The notes beneath the pieces were generated by a model. The model was not told the origin of the DNA. It was given only the letters and a program-made list of their open reading frames with translations, and did no database searches. This document shows positions 1-4,925 of a stretch of DNA of 9,356 nt, one piece after another. Positions within the stretch are counted from its first letter, which is position 1; each line of letters opens with the position of its first letter. The DNA is taken from contig JAOZSG010000119.1 of assembly GCA_029939785.1 (NCBI GenBank), forward strand, positions 1 through 9,356, written 5' to 3'. Position numbers and translations under genes: made by a program. The stretch comes from Fidelibacterota bacterium (lineage in GTDB: Bacteria; Fidelibacterota; UBA2242; JAFGTP01).

Positions 1-1053
1 CGGAACTATAATAAATACAGGTTTTAATGAAACATTTGCTTCTATCATTTTTTTCACATTTGCCCTGTTAGTTCCACCAATTTGCTGAATTGTTACTTTG
101 CAATCTTCTTTAAATTGTACTGGGTCAGGAATATGATATCGATAAAAACCATTAAGTCCCTTTTCTTCATCGACAAGATGTGAACCATGATAAGGTCCAA
201 TAAAAAATCCCTGTCCCCAACCTGTGCCAATATAATCTTCTGTACCGGTTCCACAAAGACTTGGATTTTCTTTATCACCATCCAAATAAATTTTCACTTC
301 ACCTTCGCCCCACCAACCTATATATTTCTTATCTTGTATAACACCAATATTACAACCTAAAAAACGTCCTTTGCCTTTTACATTTGGTAATATTTCAAAA
401 TCTTTTCCTAATGTTGTTGGTGCTTCTCGTCTCCAATGTGCATGAAAATATAAAGCATCATTATCAATTTTATTCATACTTGAAAAATTAATATCAAAGA
501 AAATTCTATGTGTTCGTTTCTTTGATTCATTTGTTACAACAATCTTTGCTCCCGTACGATATGGCATTTGAATATAAGATACTAAAGATCTCGCTTCAGG
601 GCTTGCAAAAAGAGCATTTTCCATCTTCACTGTTCGTCCAAGTGCATGACCGAAAAAATCTTCTATTGGAGCAGAAACAGCAGGAGTTTCAGCACCATCC
701 CAATACATTTCTATTGTCATACTACGCCATTCTTCAGGAATATGAAAAAGATCGTCAATTGTCATCCAGATACGATGAATAATTCCTGCTCCATCAGTAT
801 TAAGTAATGTCAGACTTTCACCAGGTTGCATCACATAATAAGGAGCACCTTTAGCACCTTTATTTTCTTTTGCACCCTGAGATTTAAGTGCGTCAATATT
901 TTCTCTACTTGCCCAGTGTGTAGTAATATTATCATCAAATTTATAAAGAGCATCTGCTGTTTTGCTTTGATTTGTACTATTACAACCTATCATAAAGATC
1001 ACTGCAAATAGCAACAACGTAATCACTAATAAGTTAAGATTTTTTAATTTCAT
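1..1053 (-). CDS. DUF2961 / GH172-family lipoprotein, 3' end cut by window edge
   Basis: The frame runs from the ATG at 1053 to the left edge without a stop (351 codons), so the C-terminus is missing. The N-terminus is a lipoprotein signal: a short basic start, a hydrophobic run, then a lipobox M-I-G-C with the lipidated Cys at residue 24. The rest carries DUF2961 hallmarks: FFGHALGR at 133-140, GWWGEGE at 246-252, and PSLCGTGTEDY at 264-274 followed by GTGWG. DUF2961 was founded as GH172, whose characterised members act on alpha-D-fructofuranosides or alpha-D-arabinofuranosides. By motif position I take E250 (GEGE) and E272 (GTGTED) as the likely catalytic pair, and both are present. An AAGGGGA ribosome site precedes the ATG. 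The gene follows the permease by 125 bp and probably acts outside the inner membrane, feeding the transporter. Family call is firm; substrate is unknown. Confidence 0.9.
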   Translation of the reverse strand, partial: MKLKNLNLLVITLLLFAVIFMIGCNSTNQSKTADALYKFDDNITTHWASRENIDALKSQGAKENKGAKGAPYYVMQPGESLTLLNTDGAGIIHRIWMTIDDLFHIPEEWRSMTIEMYWDGAETPAVSAPIEDFFGHALGRTVKMENALFASPEARSLVSYIQMPYRTGAKIVVTNESKKRTHRIFFDINFSSMNKIDNDALYFHAHWRREAPTTLGKDFEILPNVKGKGRFLGCNIGVIQDKKYIGWWGEGEVKIYLDGDKENPSLCGTGTEDYIGTGWGQGFFIGPYHGSHLVDEEKGLNGFYRYHIPDPVQFKEDCKVTIQQIGGTNRANVKKMIEANVSLKPVFIIVP

Positions 1054-1130
1054 TTTTTCCCCTTTTTTTTAGGTGTTTAACGGATTTGACTATTAGAAAT
1101 AAATAAAAGTATACTCACCCCAACAACTTC

Positions 1131-1181
1131 AACCTACAACCTAAAAGTCTACAGCCTATCAACCTACCGACCTTCAACCTA
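1131..1181 (-). repeat. Short degenerate TAGG heptad array between permease and GH172 gene
   Basis: Read on the plus strand this is a run of CCTA-ended units: CAACCTA, CAACCTA, a decayed AGTCTA, CAGCCTA, TCAACCTA, a broken CCGACCT and TCAACCTA. On the coding (minus) strand they read TAGGTTG or TAGGCTG. They match the unit type of the larger array at 3861-3990. The first minus-strand unit contains the TAG stop codon of the permease (1181-1179). All units point the same way and I see no hairpin, so this is not a conventional terminator. Confidence 0.85.
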
Positions 1182-2171
1182 AAAACCCTTCTTAAAAAAA
1201 TTCTGTTCCTGCAACAATACAGCGGCCACAATAATTGCACCTTTAATCATTAACTGAAAATCTTTTTGAACACCATGTAATCCAAGAATATTACTCAATA
1301 TTCCAATAATTAATACTCCAAAAAATGTTCCTACTAATGTTCCTTTTCCTCCAGATAAACTTGTACCACCAATTACAACAGCTGCAATTGCATCAAGTTC
1401 AAAACCAACACCATCATTTGGATTTCCCTGATAAAGCTGAGCAGAATGAATAATACCAGCCAATGCCGCAAGCAATCCAGAAAAAACATAAGCAGAAGTT
1501 CGAATCCATTTCACACGAAGACCTGCCAATTGGGCAGCTTCTTCATTGCTTCCGATTGCAAAAAAATATCGTCCCAGACGCATTTTATTTAACATAATTG
1601 CAAATATTATAGTAATAATAATAAAAATGTAAACTGGAAAAGGAATTCCAAGATAAGTATTTGTAAAAATTCTAAAACTTTCCGGAGCTGCACCATTACC
1701 AAATCCAATATTTCGTGAATTATTTCCTGCAATAAACAAGGCAAAACCTCGAGCCGCAACCATCATTGACAATGTCGCAATAAAGGCTTGAATTTTCCCC
1801 CAGGAAGTAATTGCTCCACTTATAAATCCAGCAACAACTCCAGTAAACAGTGCTAATAAAATGGTAAAGAAAAATCCCAATTGCCAATCCATAATTCCAA
1901 AAGCTGTCATTGTAGCAGATAATGCCAAAACAGAACCAACCGAAAGGTCAATTCCTGATGTTAAAATAACTAATGTCATTCCAACAGAAATAATTCCAAT
2001 CTCTGAAACCTGTCGTAAGATATTTGTTAAATTATCTAATTTTAAAAATATCAATGTACCTTTGTTACTAATTGGTGAAAAAGTTATTGATAAAATAAAC
2101 AATCCCAAGAAACCAAAAGCAGGTTTTATCCATTCATTTTGTGCTATAAACAGTAATATTTTTTTCTTCAT
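1179..2171 (-). CDS. CUT2-family sugar ABC transporter permease (RbsC-like)
   Basis: This 330-residue protein is a multi-pass inner-membrane permease of the ribose/galactose class (BPD_transp_2). Hydrophobic segments fill nearly the whole length. Diagnostic stretches are ILTSGIDLSVGS at 69-80, the cytoplasmic loop GSNEEAAQLAGL near 207-218, which corresponds to the ATPase-contact loop, and ELDAIAAVVIGGTSLSGGKGT at 258-278. The length matches E. coli RbsC and its relatives (about 320-340). Only one permease gene is present, so it should work as a homodimer, unlike the YtfT/YjfF pair. The start at 2171 gives the expected short polar N-terminus before the first membrane segment; the ribosome site is weak (AAAGAAAG). 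It lies 168 bp after the ATPase gene. Its TAG stop is the first TAGG unit of the downstream repeat. Transporter class is certain; the sugar is not readable from this subunit. Confidence 0.95.
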   Translation of the reverse strand: MKKKILLFIAQNEWIKPAFGFLGLFILSITFSPISNKGTLIFLKLDNLTNILRQVSEIGIISVGMTLVILTSGIDLSVGSVLALSATMTAFGIMDWQLGFFFTILLALFTGVVAGFISGAITSWGKIQAFIATLSMMVAARGFALFIAGNNSRNIGFGNGAAPESFRIFTNTYLGIPFPVYIFIIITIIFAIMLNKMRLGRYFFAIGSNEEAAQLAGLRVKWIRTSAYVFSGLLAALAGIIHSAQLYQGNPNDGVGFELDAIAAVVIGGTSLSGGKGTLVGTFFGVLIIGILSNILGLHGVQKDFQLMIKGAIIVAAVLLQEQNFFKKGF

Positions 2172-2183
2172 TTATTTTTCTTT

Positions 2184-2327
2184 CTTTATCATTTTGTCAA
2201 TTATTCTATTTTATTTCTTTTCAGGCAGTATGATTTACTGGCAGAATGATCAAACAGCAATTTTTTTCATTTTCTTTTTTAATCATCACAATAAAACATT
2301 CTTATCATTATGTCAGTTAATTATTCT
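2184..2327. repeat. Imperfect direct repeats in the ATPase-permease spacer
   Basis: The 168-bp spacer at 2172-2339 has no convincing gene. Two copies of an element, 2184-2207 and 2301-2327, share the pattern TTATCATTNTGTCA then ATTATTCT, with four extra bases (GTTA) in the second copy. Between them a second, unrelated pair sits at 2224-2234 and 2240-2250 (GGCAGTATGAT and GGCAGAATGAT), spaced 16 bp start to start. They could be protein-binding sites, remnants of duplication, or chance in AT-rich DNA. Confidence 0.5.
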
Positions 2328-2339
2328 GTCCATATTCTT

Positions 2340-3833
2340 TCATTCCTGCATAAAAGCATAATGCAATATTTCCTGCGGATTGGTATCTTCCACCTTTAAC
2401 AATGCTGTTTGTTTTCCTTGAGATAATACCAAAACTCGATGACATACTTGCATCAATTCCGGAATTTCCGATGATGTAACAATGATAGTCATACCAGCAC
2501 TACTCAATTCATTTATCAAATTATAAATTTCCTCTTTTGCTCCAACATCAATTCCTCTCGTTGGTTCATCAAGCATAAGTAATACGGGCTCAGTAGAAAG
2601 CACACGTGATAAAAGTACTTTCTGCTGATTACCACCACTTAATGTATTCATTTTTTGTAATATTGATGATTTTTTAACATTTAATTTTTCAAATCTTTGT
2701 ATTACTTCTTTTTTTTCAGTTTGATTATTAACAAAACCAAATTTTGATAGTCTATCCAAAATAGAAATACTTGAATTAAATACTAAACTTAAATCGTGAA
2801 AATTACCTTCTCTCTTTCTATCTTCAGAAAGATACATAATCCCCATTCTGATTGAATCTGATGCTGATTTTGGTCTATAGTCATTGGTAATATATTTGAC
2901 ATTTCCCTTAGCCTCACCTTTTAGTTCTCCAAACAAATATTTCAATAATTCTGTACGACCGGCACCAAGTAATCCGGCAACACCCAATATTTCACCTTTT
3001 TTTAAAGTAAAATTAATATCAGATAATAAAGATTTGTTATTGGCAATTACATTCAAGTTATCAATATGCAATATTTCTTTATCATATTTTTTAGTAATTT
3101 CAACAGAATTATCTTGAATTTCATGACCTATCATCATTTGAATCAATTTTTCATTAGTAACATTGTCAATTAATTCTTGTCCAACGAACCTACCATCTCT
3201 CAATACAACTACTTCATCAGCCAGAGTAAATATCTCTTTCATTCGATGTGAAATATAAATAATGGTCTTCCCCATTTCCTTCAATAAATTAATTTTTTCA
3301 AATAAAATATTAATTTCACTTTCACTCAATGCAGAGGTTGGTTCATCCATCACAATTATTTCTGCATTTATCTGTAAAGCTTTGGCAATTTCTACCATCT
3401 GTTGCCAGCCAACAGGTATATTTTTGATTTTTATTCTGGATGAATATGGAAAATCAAACTCCTTCAAAATCTCATCCGATTTACTTAGCATAGTTTTACT
3501 ATCAATTACACCCATTGAATTGATTGGTTCTTTTCCCAAAAATATATTTTCTGCTATACTTAAGTCAGGTATAAGGTTTAATTCCTGATGAATCATTGCA
3601 ATACCTGCATGTTCAGCATCACGAGGATTTTTAAATTGAACTTGATTGTTTTTTAAAATTACTTCACCCTGAAAATCTGGATATACTCCACATAATATTT
3701 TCATAAGAGTAGATTTTCCGGCACCATTTTCACCCATTAATGCAATAAGTTTTCCTTTATCAATCGAAAATGAAATATCATGTAATACTTTAACAGTTGA
3801 AAATTGTTTACTTATATTTTTGAATTCTAACAT
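2340..3833 (-). CDS. CUT2-family sugar ABC transporter ATP-binding protein (RbsA-like, two fused ATPase domains)
   Basis: The 497-residue cytoplasmic ATPase has two nucleotide-binding domains in one chain, as in RbsA, MglA and YtfR (about 500 residues). Domain 1: Walker A GENGAGKST at 34-42, Q-loop Q83, signature IPVGWQQ at 139-145, Walker B ending MDEPT at 162-166 (catalytic E164), H-loop H196. Domain 2: degenerate Walker A GLLGAGRT at 287-294, intact signature LSGGNQQ at 398-404, Walker B ending LDEPT at 421-425. The Arg in place of the Walker A Lys in domain 2 is normal for this family and means one site is probably not fully catalytic. The Trp at 143 in the first signature is less usual. 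The start at 3833 gives the family-typical MLEFKNISK opening; an AAAGGA site lies upstream with somewhat long spacing. A repeat array separates it from the binding-protein gene. Confidence 0.96.
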   Translation of the reverse strand: MLEFKNISKQFSTVKVLHDISFSIDKGKLIALMGENGAGKSTLMKILCGVYPDFQGEVILKNNQVQFKNPRDAEHAGIAMIHQELNLIPDLSIAENIFLGKEPINSMGVIDSKTMLSKSDEILKEFDFPYSSRIKIKNIPVGWQQMVEIAKALQINAEIIVMDEPTSALSESEINILFEKINLLKEMGKTIIYISHRMKEIFTLADEVVVLRDGRFVGQELIDNVTNEKLIQMMIGHEIQDNSVEITKKYDKEILHIDNLNVIANNKSLLSDINFTLKKGEILGVAGLLGAGRTELLKYLFGELKGEAKGNVKYITNDYRPKSASDSIRMGIMYLSEDRKREGNFHDLSLVFNSSISILDRLSKFGFVNNQTEKKEVIQRFEKLNVKKSSILQKMNTLSGGNQQKVLLSRVLSTEPVLLMLDEPTRGIDVGAKEEIYNLINELSSAGMTIIVTSSEIPELMQVCHRVLVLSQGKQTALLKVEDTNPQEILHYAFMQE

Positions 3834-3860
3834 GTTGGACTATTATCCTTTATTATAAAA

Positions 3861-3990
3861 TCAACCTACAGTTTAACGACCTATAGCCTACAGCCTATCA
3901 ACCTAAATCCCTATCAACCTAAATCCCTATCAACCTAACAACCTACAGCCTAACAACCTACAGCCTACAGCCTAAATTCCTCCCAACCTA
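3861..3990 (-). repeat. TAGG heptad/octad tandem array between binding-protein and ATPase genes
   Basis: About 130 bp consist almost wholly of 7- and 8-bp units that end in CCTA on the plus strand: CAGCCTA (7), TCAACCTA, ACAACCTA and AATCCCTA (8). I count 15 CCTA copies. The core at 3898-3937 is an exact higher-order repeat of TCAACCTAAATCCCTA (16 bp, two and a half copies). On the coding strand the units read TAGGTTG, TAGGCTG and TAGGGATT. Edges are more decayed than the core (a 15-bp unit at 3869-3883 and a 16-bp unit at 3975-3990). The array fills most of the 162-bp gap from the binding-protein stop (3996) to the ATPase start (3833). All units point the same way, so no strong hairpin is predicted. 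It resembles, in style only, the short tandem heptamers known from some cyanobacterial genomes. Function unknown. Confidence 0.95.
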
Positions 3991-3995
3991 AAAAA

Positions 3996-4925
3996 CTATT
4001 TCCCCTCATCCAAGCTAACAGTCCTTGTCCCCAGCGTAATATTCCTTTCAACCTTCTCCCCTGCCAATATTTTCAAAGCAGTTTCAATGGCTTCTTTTCC
4101 ACCGGTAGGATAAACAAATGTAGCACTTAATTCTTTATTTTCAACAGCCTGAATACCACCTTCTGCTCCAGGTAATCCGTCTATTCCTATAAATAATATA
4201 TCTTTCTCACGATTTGCATTTTTGGCTGCCAGATAAGCACCAATTGCCATCGGGTCATTATGTCCATAAACTAAATCAATTTTTTCAAAACGTTGTAAAA
4301 CATTTTCCATAATTTCACGACCACGACGACGTAACCAAGCACCATCCTGTTCGTAAATTACTTCGATATCCGGATAATCTGCCAAAGCTTTAACAAATCC
4401 TTCATGTCGTTCAAGTGCCGGAGTAGAACCTTTCAAACCCCAGATTTCAGCAATTTTGCCTTTCCCATTCAATACTTTTGCAGCATATTTTCCAGCCATC
4501 TCACCAATCAAAACATTATCTGCACCTATAAAGGATGTATAAGCATCGGACATAATTTTTCGATCTAATATAACTACAGGAATTCCACTTTTATGAACTT
4601 TTTCAACAATAGCAGTCAAAGGTTGTGCTTCATTTGGAGAGATAATCAAAAGATCAACTTCTTGCACCAAAAAGTTTTCTACATCGGCTAATTGTTTGGA
4701 ATTGTCCTGATTTCCATCAGAAATGATTAATTTAATTTCAGGATGTTTTGCTGCTTCATTTTGCATTTGTTGATTCATTGCTTCACGCCATGGCTCAGCA
4801 CTATTACATTGTGAAAAACCAATAACTTTTGGTCTTACTTTTTCTGTTTCTGATTTTTTTCCACATGCAGAAAAAACTGCTATCATTGCAACAAATAATA
4901 TCAAAATCGAAATTGTTTTCTTCAT
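3996..4925 (-). CDS. Sugar-binding lipoprotein of a CUT2 ABC importer, YtfQ-like
   Basis: The 309-residue protein is a periplasmic-binding-protein (Peripla_BP_4) sugar receptor. I start it at 4925 rather than at an in-frame ATG 12 codons upstream. This start follows an ideal AGGAGAGG site, opens with MKK and a hydrophobic signal, overlaps the upstream stop as ATGA, and puts a lipobox (F-S-A-C) with Cys at residue 21. Motifs shared with the galactofuranose receptor YtfQ run in the same order: GFSQ at 36-39, W46-R47, DGNQ at 70-73, LDR at 120-122, ADN at 135-137, a Gly-rich GLKGSTPALERHEGF at 163-177, and YGHNDPMAIGA at 220-230. The classical RbsB N-terminus is less similar. Its role is to capture the sugar and deliver it to the permease. 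Class is certain; a furanose ligand is inferred from resemblance only. Confidence 0.93.
   Translation of the reverse strand: MKKTISILILFVAMIAVFSACGKKSETEKVRPKVIGFSQCNSAEPWREAMNQQMQNEAAKHPEIKLIISDGNQDNSKQLADVENFLVQEVDLLIISPNEAQPLTAIVEKVHKSGIPVVILDRKIMSDAYTSFIGADNVLIGEMAGKYAAKVLNGKGKIAEIWGLKGSTPALERHEGFVKALADYPDIEVIYEQDGAWLRRRGREIMENVLQRFEKIDLVYGHNDPMAIGAYLAAKNANREKDILFIGIDGLPGAEGGIQAVENKELSATFVYPTGGKEAIETALKILAGEKVERNITLGTRTVSLDEGK

Noticed and set aside
314..359. CAACCTA matches inside the GH172 gene (also near 982-988)
   Set aside because: They are isolated, encode conserved-looking protein (IGW, LGCN, IGCN) and are not in tandem, so they are coincidence rather than part of the repeat arrays.
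1109..1116. Perfect 8-bp palindrome AGTATACT upstream of the GH172 gene as an operator
   Set aside because: Symmetry does not extend beyond eight bases and a single such AT-rich palindrome is expected by chance.
2288..2316. Sigma-70-like promoter on the minus strand (CTGACA, 17 bp, TATTGT) before the permease
   Set aside because: The -10 match is only 4 of 6 in very AT-rich DNA where such matches are frequent. The neighbouring TTGACA near 2195-2200 has no credible -10 before the start codon.
1861..2361. Plus-strand open frame of 166 codons across the permease and spacer
   Set aside because: It is antisense to a clear permease, its composition reflects the complementary membrane codons, and the spacer part is a Phe/Ile-rich AT artefact.
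3861..3990. CRISPR array or telomere-like or G-quadruplex element
   Set aside because: Units are 7-8 bp with no spacers, which excludes CRISPR. GG runs are only two bases long, so a stable quadruplex is unlikely, and resemblance to TTAGGG is superficial.
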